Assembly: GCA_024227995.1 (NCBI GenBank)
Contig: CP100465.1
Coordinates: forward strand, 930,001 to 994,000
Length of the DNA: 64,000 nucleotides
Direction of reading: 5' to 3'
Source: Halomicrococcus gelatinilyticus
GTDB lineage: Archaea; Halobacteriota; Halobacteria; Halobacteriales; Haladaptataceae
Shown: in pieces, positions 27,003 to 35,293 of the stretch
Layout: the number at the start of each line of letters is the position of its first letter
Numbering within the stretch: the stretch's first letter is position 1
Position numbers and translations under genes: made by a program
Notes under the pieces: generated by a model
The model's database searches: none
Seen by the model: the letters and a program-made list of their open reading frames with translations, nothing else
What the model was told of the DNA's origin: nothing

Positions 27003-27791
27003 TCAAGTCCTGCTCGCGTTCGCGCTGGCGTTCGAACCACCGACCGACGAGTTCGCCGCGGTGCCGTTCGACAGGCTGGCGTTCGACGCGCCGTTGTCGC
27101 GGAGCCAGTCGCGGTACTCGTCCTGCGGGAGGACGCGCACGGTCGTCCGCATGCGGGAGTGGCCCGCGCCGCAGAGTTCGGTGCAGAAGCCCTGGTAGAC
27201 GCCGGGGTCGAACACGCGGGTGTGGACGACGGTCGTCTGGCCCGGGAACACGTCCTGTTTCACGCCGAGGTCGGGGACGAACAGCGAGTGGACGACGTCC
27301 TTGGACGTCATGCGGACGTAGACGTCGCGGTTCGCCGGCAGGACGAGTTCGCGCCGGTCGGTGACGCCGTGCTCCGGGTAGCTGAACTCCCAGTTCCACT
27401 GGTAGGCGAGACCGCGGACGACGACCGCGTCCTCCGGGACCTCCTCGCCGGCCGCTATCTCCGGGTCGGGCGAGATGTAGGGGCTCGCGAGGACGTTGTA
27501 CGCCGCGACGCCGACGAACAGGAGGATGATGGCGGTCGCGACGGTCCACGTGATCTCGAGCGACGGGTCGTCGGCCGTCGGCAGCGGGTCGTCGTTGTCG
27601 CGGAACCGATAGACGGCGTAGACGAGGATGAGTTCGACGAACAGCGCGAGCGGGATGGCGACGTAGAGGAGCTGGAAGTTCAGCTGGTCGATGAGCCGGC
27701 TGTTCACGGACTGCGCCGCCGCTGGCTCGACCGCCACTGCCGCCACCAGCGCGACGATTCCCCCGACGACCGCGACGCGACGCTCCCCCAT
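27003..27791 (-). CDS. coxB: cytochrome c oxidase subunit II
   Basis: 262 aa from ATG 27791. A signal-like helix (VAVVGGIVALVAAVAVEPAA) is followed by two transmembrane helices (about 40-65 and 85-108) and a cupredoxin domain. The binuclear CuA motif CTELCGAGHSRM carries Cys, Glu, Cys, His and Met; the first CuA His is in DVVHSLFVPDL. It accepts electrons from a blue copper protein or cytochrome on the outer face. It is divergent from coxA. The C-terminus has a Ser/Asn/Ala-rich tail. Confidence 0.93.
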   Translation of the reverse strand: MGERRVAVVGGIVALVAAVAVEPAAAQSVNSRLIDQLNFQLLYVAIPLALFVELILVYAVYRFRDNDDPLPTADDPSLEITWTVATAIILLFVGVAAYNVLASPYISPDPEIAAGEEVPEDAVVVRGLAYQWNWEFSYPEHGVTDRRELVLPANRDVYVRMTSKDVVHSLFVPDLGVKQDVFPGQTTVVHTRVFDPGVYQGFCTELCGAGHSRMRTTVRVLPQDEYRDWLRDNGASNASLSNGTAANSSVGGSNASANASRT

Positions 27792-28010
27792 CACCTCCGT
27801 CGCTCGACGCACGCGGAGTTATATCTACTGCCCGCCACGTCGTCGGGCGGTTCCGGAGCGGGCACTCCGGCGACGCCAGACGGGAGTCAGGCAGACCAGA
27901 CCAGGTCGTCAGGCTGTTCCAGACCGATTCGGCCGACGGGTCCGAGACGACCGACGGTGTCGCGACGGCCCCCGATTTTATCCGGGCGTACGTCGAGCAA
28001 CGCTGTAACG

Positions 28011-28079
28011 ATGGACTGGGGGACGGGCCGAGGTGGAGAGCAGCGAGTGCGAGCGTCGCGACCGGGGGCGGGACGATGA
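28011..28079 (+). CDS. possible 22-aa upstream ORF overlapping coxA
   Basis: ATG 28011 opens a frame of 22 residues (MDWGTGRGGEQRVRASRPG...) whose TGA overlaps the coxA ATG as ATGA (28076-28079). An AT-rich element (ATTTTA, about 27975-27980) sits about 33 bp upstream, so an mRNA starting near this ATG is plausible. If translated, ribosomes would end exactly at the coxA start, allowing reinitiation. It could be chance. Confidence 0.25.
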   Translation: MDWGTGRGGEQRVRASRPGAGR

Positions 28080-30361
28080 ACCGCGCACTGGTCGAGGTCG
28101 GACTGCTCGCCGCCATCCTCCTGGGGTGCTGGGTGACGGTCCGACGGTCGGGGCAGTCCCCGGAGCGGACGCGCGGCGACGGCGGGGCCGCGGGGGAGTA
28201 CGGCCCCGGCCGCGAGCACGACACGGGCGTCGCTCGGGTCCGCGAAGCGGTTATCCGATGGACGACGACGACCAACCACCGCGACGTCGGCATCCTGTAC
28301 ATCGTGTTCGGGACGTTCGCGGCGCTGTGGGGCGGCATGGACGCGATGATGATGCGGACGGAACTGCTGACCCACGAGACGACCATCTGGTCGGCAGAGA
28401 CGTACAACGCCCTGTTCACGACCCACGGCATCACGATGCTGTTCTTCTTCGTCACGCCGGTGTTCTTCGGGGTCGGCAACTACTTCCTGCCGCTGCTGCT
28501 CGGTGCGGACGACATGGCGTTCCCGCGGCTGAACGCCATCGGCTTCTGGTTGCTACCGCCCGCCCTGTTGCTGGCGCGGACCGGCCTGCTCGCGCAGGTC
28601 GCCGGGCAGGTGCTCGGCCTGCTCGTCGAGTCCGGCGACCTCCTGCGGTTCTTCCTGTTCCTCCGCGAACCGGGCATCGGCTGGACGCTGTACCCGCCGC
28701 TGTCGATACAGACCCAGGGCCCGCAGATCAACTTCCTCCTCCTCGGCCTGCACCTCAGCGGCATCTCGACGACGCTCGGCGCGCTCAACTTCATCGTCAC
28801 CACCGTCTACGAGCGCGGCGACGACGTCGGCTGGCAGGACCTCGACATCTTCTCGTGGGCGATGCTCACGACGAGCGGCATCGTCGTCTTCGCGTTCCCG
28901 CTGCTGGGCAGCGCCATCGTGATGTTGCTGCTCGACCGCAACTTCGCCACGACGTTCTTCACCGCGGACGGCGGCGGTCCCATCCTCTGGCAGCACCTGT
29001 TCTGGTACTTCGGCCACCCCGAGGTGTACATCATCTTCCTGCCCGCGACCGGGCTGATGAGCCTCATCCTCCCGAAGTTCGCCGGGCGGAAGCTGTTCGG
29101 GTTCAAGTTCGTGGTCTACTCGACGCTCGCCATCGGCGTGCTGAGCTTCGGCGTCTGGGCCCACCACATGTTCGTCACCAGCCTCGACCCGCGGGTGCGC
29201 GCGAGCTTCATGGCGGTGTCCGTCGCCATCGCCGTCCCGAGCGCCATCAAGACGTTCAACTGGATCACGACCATCTGGCAGGGGAACCTTCGCATCACGG
29301 CGCCGCTGTTGCTCTGCGTCAGCGGCATCGGCACCTTCGTCGTCGGCGGCGTCACCGGCGTGTTCCTCGCCGCCATCCCCGTCGACGTCCTCTATCACGC
29401 GACCTACTACGTCGTCGGCCACTTCCACCTCATCCTCATGGGCATCATCCCGTTCATGATGATCGCCGCGAGCTACTACTGGTACCCCATCATCACCGGC
29501 CGGATGTACGACCGCCAGCTCGCGCTGTTCCAGTCGATGCTGTTCGTAACGGGGTCGATCGTCACGTTCGGAACGCTCGTCGTGCTCGGTCTGCTCGAAC
29601 TGCCGCGCCGGTACGCGACCTACCCGGTGGAGTACCTCCCCTACCAGCAGGTCGCGACGGTCGGCGCGTACGTCATCGGCATCAGCGTCCTGCTGTGGCT
29701 CTACAACATGCTCTGGTCGTACCGCTACGGCCGCCCCGTCCAGGACGCCGACGTCTGGAACCTCAAGAAGACCCAGCAGTTCACCCGCGAGTGGGAGTGG
29801 TTCGAGCGCCGCCTCGAACAGCAGTACGGCATCGAGCCGACCGAACCCGAGACCGTTCGACCGTCGTCGACGGACGTGCCCGACGAGGGGAGCCCGACCA
29901 TCCTCCGCGGCGTGACGCCGCTGGTGGGGACGGTCGGGAAGGTCATCGCGGCCGCCGCCGTCTCGGGGTTCGTCGGGACGCTGCTGATGGCGGGCGCGCT
30001 CGCCACGGCGGCCGGCCTGGGCGTGCTCGACCCCACCTCCTTCAGCGAACTCGCCGGCCTCGTCGGGATGGGCGAGACCGTCGCCGTCGGGTACGCGCTC
30101 TTCCTCGCCGGCGGCATGACGACCTGGCCGCTGCTGTTCGTCGCCTTCGTCGAGTTCCTCCCGGGCCGTCCGATCGTCGTGGCCGGCGTGGCGTTCGCGA
30201 CCGTCATCTCCGCCGGGTTCCTGCTGGCGTTCTACACCGGCCAGACCGGCCTCGAACTGCTCACGTACGTCGTGTTCGTGCTCATCGCCCACTGGCTGTA
30301 CGGCCTCGGGCTGGCAGCGACGTTCGGCTCGCTGGCTCGCCGCTGGAGCATCGAACTATGA
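28076..30361 (+). CDS. coxA: cytochrome c oxidase subunit I with C-terminal DUF6789-like extension
   Basis: 761 aa. N-terminal helix, then the 12-helix haem-copper core. Visible are a haem His (TTHGITMLFF), CuB/Tyr motif FGHPEVYIIFLP, CuB His pair WAHHMFV, the K-channel Lys (SAIKTFNWITT) and the haem His pair YVVGHFHLI. The HPEVY Glu marks a proton-pumping A-type oxidase. Residues from about 615 add roughly four more helices (VIAAAAVSGFVGTLLMAGAL), resembling DUF6789 domains fused to haloarchaeal CoxA (from memory). CoxIII is encoded separately. It catalyses O2 reduction with proton pumping. Confidence 0.93.
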   Translation: MNRALVEVGLLAAILLGCWVTVRRSGQSPERTRGDGGAAGEYGPGREHDTGVARVREAVIRWTTTTNHRDVGILYIVFGTFAALWGGMDAMMMRTELLTHETTIWSAETYNALFTTHGITMLFFFVTPVFFGVGNYFLPLLLGADDMAFPRLNAIGFWLLPPALLLARTGLLAQVAGQVLGLLVESGDLLRFFLFLREPGIGWTLYPPLSIQTQGPQINFLLLGLHLSGISTTLGALNFIVTTVYERGDDVGWQDLDIFSWAMLTTSGIVVFAFPLLGSAIVMLLLDRNFATTFFTADGGGPILWQHLFWYFGHPEVYIIFLPATGLMSLILPKFAGRKLFGFKFVVYSTLAIGVLSFGVWAHHMFVTSLDPRVRASFMAVSVAIAVPSAIKTFNWITTIWQGNLRITAPLLLCVSGIGTFVVGGVTGVFLAAIPVDVLYHATYYVVGHFHLILMGIIPFMMIAASYYWYPIITGRMYDRQLALFQSMLFVTGSIVTFGTLVVLGLLELPRRYATYPVEYLPYQQVATVGAYVIGISVLLWLYNMLWSYRYGRPVQDADVWNLKKTQQFTREWEWFERRLEQQYGIEPTEPETVRPSSTDVPDEGSPTILRGVTPLVGTVGKVIAAAAVSGFVGTLLMAGALATAAGLGVLDPTSFSELAGLVGMGETVAVGYALFLAGGMTTWPLLFVAFVEFLPGRPIVVAGVAFATVISAGFLLAFYTGQTGLELLTYVVFVLIAHWLYGLGLAATFGSLARRWSIEL

Positions 30362-30408
30362 CCGCCGACGCGACGCCACGACGGAGGACGGACCGACGCC
30401 ATGACTGA
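30358..30408 (+). CDS. 16-codon linking frame between coxA and the next gene
   Basis: An ATG overlapping the coxA stop (ATGA, 30358-30361) opens a frame of 16 residues (MTADATPRRRTDRRHD) that ends at TGA 30406-30408, eight bases inside the next gene. It would carry ribosomes from coxA to the downstream start. The product is too short and basic to predict anything else. Confidence 0.2.
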   Translation: MTADATPRRRTDRRHD

Positions 30409-31042
30409 CGACGACGCGCGACGCGACGACGATACACCGAGACGGACAGCCGACGACGGCAGCGGTACGCCGCCGGACCCGGACCGCGAGGCGACCGCGC
30501 CGGACCGGGAGCCGGCGGAGCCGCGCGGGTCGGCCGCGCTGACGTACGGCCCGCCGTTCCTCGGGACGCTGCTCGTCGCGCTCGGCCTCGCCGGCGGCGT
30601 CGTCGGCGGGTACGCCCTCGTCCAGGCCGAACTGGGTCTCTGTGGCGACACGACGGTCGTCGTCTACTCGCCCGACGCGACCGACCAGTTGACCGCGGCG
30701 CAGCCGGACGGTCCGGGCCTGCGGCGGTTCGCGTTCGACGACCTCGCGCCCGGGGAGCAGCGGGCGGTCGAGACGGCCGTCCGCGACCCCGCGGACCGGG
30801 CAGACGTGGAGGGACGGTTCGTCCACCGGGCCGCGTTCGAGCGCGGCGTCCTCGTCGAGTACGCGGGCGCGACGCGCTACGCCACCATCGCGTCGCGGAA
30901 CGCCTGCCTGGACGTCAACCCGCTGCTGTTCCCGCTCGGCGTCACCTCCATCCTGCTCGGCGTCGTCGGCATCCTCGTCCCGCCCGTCTACCGGCGACTG
31001 CTCGCGCTCGAGGTCGAGTCCGAACGCTCGCGACAGGAGTAG
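30401..31042 (+). CDS. membrane protein of the oxidase operon, unknown
   Basis: 213 aa. The first ~45 residues are acidic and disordered. A transmembrane helix follows (PFLGTLLVALGLAGGVVGGY), then an extracytoplasmic domain (about 75-165) with two Cys (ELGLCGDT, SRNACLDV), and a second helix (FPLGVTSILLGVVGILVPPV). The middle domain resembles small haloarchaeal DUF7979-like domains, from memory and uncertain. It lies 40 bp after coxA and convergent with coxC, so it may be an accessory or assembly subunit of the oxidase. Confidence 0.6.
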   Translation: MTDDDARRDDDTPRRTADDGSGTPPDPDREATAPDREPAEPRGSAALTYGPPFLGTLLVALGLAGGVVGGYALVQAELGLCGDTTVVVYSPDATDQLTAAQPDGPGLRRFAFDDLAPGEQRAVETAVRDPADRADVEGRFVHRAAFERGVLVEYAGATRYATIASRNACLDVNPLLFPLGVTSILLGVVGILVPPVYRRLLALEVESERSRQE

Positions 31043-31046
31043 GTGC

Positions 31047-31865
31047 TCACACGAGCGTCGCGCCGGCGTAGACGTAGACGACGAGGAAGATCCAGACGGC
31101 GTCGACGAAGTGCCAGTACCACGACACGGTCGTCACGGACGTGTCCCGCTCCGGCGAGAACTCGCCCCGCAGCGCGCGCCAGAACAGGATCCCGAGCAGC
31201 ACCACGCCGAGCGCGACGTGGAGACCGTGCAGTCCCGTCAGGCCGAAGAACGCGCTCCCGAACACGCCGCTCGTCAGGGTGAAACCCTCGGCGACGACGA
31301 ACTCGTAGTACTCGACGACCTGCCCGGCGAGGAAGACCACTCCCAGCACCGTCGTCGCCCCGAGGAGCGCGAGGAACCGCCGGCGGTTCCCGTCGTGGAG
31401 CGCGGAGTGTGCGACGTGCAACGTCGCGCTGCTGGCGACCAGTATCGCCGTGTTCGCCAGCACGAGCGAGCCGAACACGTCCGGCACGCCGGCCGCCGGC
31501 CACGCGCCGACCCGGACGACGAAGTAGTACGCGAAGCCGGCACCGAAGGTGGCGACGTCGGTCAACAGGAAGAGGACCATCGTCGCGCGGTAGGACCCGT
31601 CGGCCCTCTCGCCCGTCAGCGACCGGCCGAGGTACGCCTGGCCGAACCAGCCGAAGAGGCCGACGGCGACCACGCCCGCGCCGACGACGGCGATGGCGAC
31701 GCCCAGGAACACCGGGGCAAGCGGCACCGCATCGGCGAACAGCGCGAGCGCGGCGCCGAGGTACAGCACCCCGGCGCCGGCCGCTGCGACGATGGGCCAC
31801 CTGCTGCGGTGGTCGTGGTCCGCTGCCTCCGCAGCGCCGGCGTGACCGTCCTGCTGCTCCGTCAT
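31047..31865 (-). CDS. coxC: cytochrome c oxidase subunit III
   Basis: 272 aa from ATG 31865; ATG 31898 is also possible. Seven predicted helices, with the family end GLTGLHGLHVALGVVLLGI and SWYWHFVDAVWIFLVVYVY (Trp-x-His-x-x-Asp) that is diagnostic for CoxC. The subunit stabilises CoxA and proton uptake. It is convergent with the coxA operon, with only 4 bp between stops, and shares a divergent promoter region with the ThDP enzyme gene. Confidence 0.9.
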   Translation of the reverse strand: MTEQQDGHAGAAEAADHDHRSRWPIVAAAGAGVLYLGAALALFADAVPLAPVFLGVAIAVVGAGVVAVGLFGWFGQAYLGRSLTGERADGSYRATMVLFLLTDVATFGAGFAYYFVVRVGAWPAAGVPDVFGSLVLANTAILVASSATLHVAHSALHDGNRRRFLALLGATTVLGVVFLAGQVVEYYEFVVAEGFTLTSGVFGSAFFGLTGLHGLHVALGVVLLGILFWRALRGEFSPERDTSVTTVSWYWHFVDAVWIFLVVYVYAGATLV

Positions 31866-31952
31866 GGGGGTTGTCACGGCTTCGACCGACGGCCTCATGA
31901 CGGTAGTGGCCGGCGGGGGTGGAACGGTCGATAGCTGTCGTGTGGGGCCGCA

Positions 31953-31963
31953 CATTTATATTC
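31953..31963. promoter_or_regulatory. shared TATA element between coxC and the ThDP enzyme
   Basis: CATTTATATTC reads as a TATA box on both strands (TTTATAT on +, AATATAAA on -). On + it is about 28 bp upstream of an ATG at 31985, and on - it would start coxC mRNA near 31931 with a short leader. No other AT-rich element is present in this divergent region. Confidence 0.4.
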
Positions 31964-31984
31964 GATAGCCGTCACGTTCGACAC

Positions 31985-32056
31985 ATGGCCATCCGTCACA
32001 CGGTAGCGAAGCACTCGACTGTCGCGGAACTGACGAGGGCACGACGATGCGCCTGA
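31985..32056 (+). CDS. possible 23-aa leader ORF before the ThDP enzyme
   Basis: ATG 31985 lies about 28 bp from the TATA element, as expected for a leaderless start. It opens a 23-residue frame (MAIRHTVAKHSTVAELTRAR...) that ends at TGA 32054-32056, overlapping the start of the ThDP gene (32047) by 10 bp in another frame. Such an arrangement could give translational coupling or attenuation. Confidence 0.3.
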   Translation: MAIRHTVAKHSTVAELTRARRCA

Positions 32057-33693
32057 CCGACGCCGTCGTCGGGACGTTCGAGGCGGCGGGCGTCGACACC
32101 GTCTTCGGCTTCCCCTGCGAACAGATGGACCCCTACTACGCCAGCCTCGTCGACTCCGACCTCCGGCACGTCCTCGCGCGCAGCGAGGCCGGTGCGGCGA
32201 TGATGGCGGACGGCTACGCCCGCACCACCTTCCGCGCTGGCGTCGTGGACGGCGTCGGCGGCCCCGGCGCGGCGAACGTCGGCGTCGGGCTCATCGAGGC
32301 GGACGGCGCGTCCAGCCCCGTCGTCGCGGTCACGGGCGACAACTCCCGGCACGCACGGGGTCGCGAGGTCATCCAGGACGCGGACAACGAGGCCATCCTC
32401 GGCCCGCACGTCGACGCGAGCTACGACCCCGAGACGCCGGCGCGGGCGGTCGAGGCCGCCCGGCAGGTGGTCCGCGAGGCGGTCACGGGCGTCCCCTCGC
32501 CCACCCACCTCAACCTCACCGAGGACGTCCTCGACGCCGAGATCGACGAGTGGACGCCGCCGGACGTCTCCGCGACGTTCCCCGCCGCGCGCCCCGAACC
32601 GGACGCCGAATCGGTCGACGCAGCGGTGGACGTGCTCGAGGACGCCGAGCGACCGGTCATCGTCGCGGGCGAGGGCGCGCTCCGGTCGCGGTCCTGGGAC
32701 GCCGTCGCCGACCTCGCGCACGCGCTGGACGCGCCGGTCGCCACGTCGATGAACGGTAAGGGAATCGTCGACGAGACCGACGACCACGCGGTCGGCGTCG
32801 CCGGTCGCTGGGGGTTCTGCGAGGTGGCCAACGACGCCGTGGGCGAGGCGGACGCCGTGCTCGCGCTCGGCTGTCGGCTGGGCGAGCTCACGACGGTCGG
32901 GTGGACGCTCGTCCCCGAGGACGCCGCGCTCGTCCACGTCGACCTCGACCCCGCGTGGCTCGGGAAGACCTACGAGGCGGACGTGCCCATCATGGCCGAC
33001 GTGCGGGCGACCGCCGCGCGCCTCGCTGAATCCGTCTCGGGCGACCCCGACCGCGCCGACCGCGTCGCCGACCTCGCGGACGCGCGCCGCGAGTGGTTCG
33101 AAAGCCACGAAGACGCCCTGGAGAGCGACGACGCGCCCGTCAAGCCCCAGCGCGTCTTCCGCGAGGTGGAGCGTGCGACGCCCGACGACGCCGTCCTCGT
33201 CTCCGCGACCAGCTTCACCGGCTTCTTCACCGGCGCGTTCTACCGGGTCCGCGAGCCGGGCGTGCGCTACCTCCAGGCGCGCGGCAGCGACGGCATCAAC
33301 TACTGCCTGCCGCAGGCGCTCGGCGTCCAGGCCGGCGACCCGGACGCCACCGTCGTCGCGGTGTCGGGCGACGGCGGCATCGGCTACCACATCGCCGAAC
33401 TCGAGACCGCAGTACGTGAAGACCTGCCGGTCACCGTCGTCGTCGCGAACAACCAGTCGCTGGGCTCCTCGAAGATCAGCCAGACCGCGTCGACGGGCAC
33501 CACGCTCTCGACCGACTTCTCGCCGGCGACCGACTACGCCGCGGTCGCGCGCGGCTTCGGCTGCGAGGCCGAAGTCGTCGACGACCCCGGCGACCTCCCG
33601 GACCTGCTCGGCGAGGCGGTCGAAAGCGACGACCCCTGGCTGCTCGACGTGCGCGTCGACCCCTACGCCAGTCCGCCGGTGCGCGTGGACTGA
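32047..33693 (+). CDS. ThDP-dependent enzyme (acetolactate synthase/2-oxoacid decarboxylase-like)
   Basis: 548 aa, the length of ThDP enzymes of the acetohydroxyacid synthase superfamily. The N-terminal pyrimidine domain has VDTVFGFPCEQMDPYY and the catalytic Glu47 in LARSEAGAAMMADGYAR. A central FAD/Rossmann-like domain includes PVATSMNGKGIVDE. The C-terminal domain has the diphosphate motif VSGDGGIGYHIAELE (Gly441-Asp-Gly) through VVANNQSLGSSK. True ALS carries FAD and a regulatory subunit; no small subunit gene is nearby, so benzoylformate-decarboxylase, sulfopyruvate-decarboxylase or other roles are open. Confidence 0.8.
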   Translation: MRLTDAVVGTFEAAGVDTVFGFPCEQMDPYYASLVDSDLRHVLARSEAGAAMMADGYARTTFRAGVVDGVGGPGAANVGVGLIEADGASSPVVAVTGDNSRHARGREVIQDADNEAILGPHVDASYDPETPARAVEAARQVVREAVTGVPSPTHLNLTEDVLDAEIDEWTPPDVSATFPAARPEPDAESVDAAVDVLEDAERPVIVAGEGALRSRSWDAVADLAHALDAPVATSMNGKGIVDETDDHAVGVAGRWGFCEVANDAVGEADAVLALGCRLGELTTVGWTLVPEDAALVHVDLDPAWLGKTYEADVPIMADVRATAARLAESVSGDPDRADRVADLADARREWFESHEDALESDDAPVKPQRVFREVERATPDDAVLVSATSFTGFFTGAFYRVREPGVRYLQARGSDGINYCLPQALGVQAGDPDATVVAVSGDGGIGYHIAELETAVREDLPVTVVVANNQSLGSSKISQTASTGTTLSTDFSPATDYAAVARGFGCEAEVVDDPGDLPDLLGEAVESDDPWLLDVRVDPYASPPVRVD

Positions 33694-33767
33694 GCGGAGT
33701 GCAGTGGTCCCCTACCGTTTTGCCGTTCGAGGTCGTCGTACCCTCCGTCCCTCGACGGGAGCCAGCC

Positions 33768-34064
33768 ATGACCACGCTCGAAACCCTGCAGGAGCGACCA
33801 GAGTTCGAATCTGTCGCGCTCTCGATAGACGTCGACGAGGTGCGCGACCGGGTGCACGGAACGCTGAAAGGACTGAACGCGACGGAGACGGCGGACGGCG
33901 TCAAGTTCCGGACGACCGGCGGGACGCTCATCGCGGTCGTCGGCGAACGCTCCGGAGGCGACGAGGCCGAGAGCGAACTCGTCTACCGGGCGGCCCCGGC
34001 GGCACAGACCGCGACGCGGAAGGGTCGGAAGGTGTACGAGGCGCTCGAACCGTACGCCGTCTGA
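33768..34064 (+). CDS. small haloarchaeal protein, unknown
   Basis: 98 aa from ATG 33768. An alpha/beta pattern with no membrane segment: SVALSIDVDEVRDRVHGTL, GLNATETADGVKFRTTGGT and ARKG-like ends (ATRKGRKVYEALEPYAV). I recognise no family. It lies 74 bp after the ThDP gene on the same strand and could be cotranscribed. Confidence 0.5.
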   Translation: MTTLETLQERPEFESVALSIDVDEVRDRVHGTLKGLNATETADGVKFRTTGGTLIAVVGERSGGDEAESELVYRAAPAAQTATRKGRKVYEALEPYAV

Positions 34065-34075
34065 GCCGCTGCCGA

Positions 34076-35200
34076 TCAATCACTCTCCTCGACCAGTGAC
34101 GGCGCCGGTTCGTAGACGCCGGCGCCGGTCGCTGCGTGACGCTCGCGCAGCGTCGCCACGAGGAACTCCCGCCCCAGCAGGTCCAGCGCGTCGAAGGGTC
34201 CCATGTCGCCGCCGCTACCCCGGCGCAGGATCTCGTTCAGCGTCTCGCGGTCGGTGATGCCGTCGGCGACGATGCGGTGTGCCTCAGAGACCATGGCCGC
34301 GACGACCGGCGCGACGTCGTGGGCCTCGTCCGGGTCGGGGACGACCGGGTCGTCGCCGTCCCACTCGTAGAAGCCGCGGCCGGTCTTCTTGCCGAGGTCG
34401 CGGCGGTCGACCATCGCTTCCATGCGCTCGCGGACCTCCGGGGGCGGGTCGAAGCGGCCGTCGTAGGGCTCGCGGAGGTTCTCGACCGTCCGGAGGTGGA
34501 CGTCGAGGCCGATGAGGTCGACGAACTCCAGCGGCCCGCGCGGGAAGCCCAGGTCCGTCGCGGCGCGGTCGATGGCCGCCGGTTCGGCCTCGCGCAGTTC
34601 CCACGTGCCGGCGCACTTGATGGCGGCTGAGACGCGGCTCAGGCAGTGCGCGCGCGCCTCGCCGTCGAGTTCGGCCACCCACTTGCCCATCGCCTCGCCG
34701 ACGGCGACCGCGCGCTCGACCGCCCGGTCGGTGGCCTGCTCGCCGCCCACCTCCACCACGTCGCGCTCGATGGCCGGGTTCGGGAAGTGGAAGAAGACGA
34801 CGCGCTCGGGGGCGTCCGCGTCGACCGCCACGTCGGTCGGCGTGAGCGAGGAGGTGTTCGTGCCGACGACGGCGTCGTCCGCGAGGACGGCGTCCAGGTC
34901 GGCGACGACGCTGCGTTTCAAATCGAGGCGTTCCGGCACCGCCTCGACGACGAAGTCGCAGTCGGCGAGCGCGTCGAGGTCGGTGGCGTACGTGACGTGC
35001 GGGACGAGGGCGTCGCGCTGGCGGCGGCCGGCGGCGTCGAGCGCGTCCAGTGCGTCGGTCGCGTGACGGTCGCGCGCCCGGTCCAGCGCGTCGGGGGCGA
35101 CGTCCACGAGAACCACGTCGAAGCCGGCGTTGGCGAGTAGCGCGCTGACGTCTGCGCCCATCAGTCCAGCGCCGACGACGCCCGTGTCGAGGTCAGCCAT
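34076..35200 (-). CDS. 3-hydroxyacyl-CoA dehydrogenase
   Basis: 374 aa from ATG 35200 (MADLDTGVVGAGLMGADVSA). NAD-binding GxGxMG motif at the N-terminus, then VDVAPDALDRARDR, DFVVEAVPERLDLKRSVVAD and VGTNTSSLTPTDVAV. His-containing VVFFHFPNPAIERDVVEV and the C-terminal dimerisation domain (PRGPLEFVDLIGLDVHL) are present. It oxidises 3-hydroxyacyl-CoA in beta-oxidation or a related path. The catalytic pair His (FFHFPNP) and downstream Glu/Asn are consistent. It is convergent with the small protein gene. Confidence 0.9.
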   Translation of the reverse strand: MADLDTGVVGAGLMGADVSALLANAGFDVVLVDVAPDALDRARDRHATDALDALDAAGRRQRDALVPHVTYATDLDALADCDFVVEAVPERLDLKRSVVADLDAVLADDAVVGTNTSSLTPTDVAVDADAPERVVFFHFPNPAIERDVVEVGGEQATDRAVERAVAVGEAMGKWVAELDGEARAHCLSRVSAAIKCAGTWELREAEPAAIDRAATDLGFPRGPLEFVDLIGLDVHLRTVENLREPYDGRFDPPPEVRERMEAMVDRRDLGKKTGRGFYEWDGDDPVVPDPDEAHDVAPVVAAMVSEAHRIVADGITDRETLNEILRRGSGGDMGPFDALDLLGREFLVATLRERHAATGAGVYEPAPSLVEESD

Positions 35201-35293
35201 ACCACGACCTGCGGAGCCCTGCCACATAACTGATACGACGGGGCGGACCGGACGACGGTCGACGCGGCGATCGGTCGGCGTCGCCGTCCGCCG

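Noticed and set aside
28033..30408. A 791-codon plus frame overlapping coxA
   Set aside because: It is the +1 shadow of coxA, Arg/His/Pro-rich without hydrophobic helices. The coxA frame has all metal ligands.
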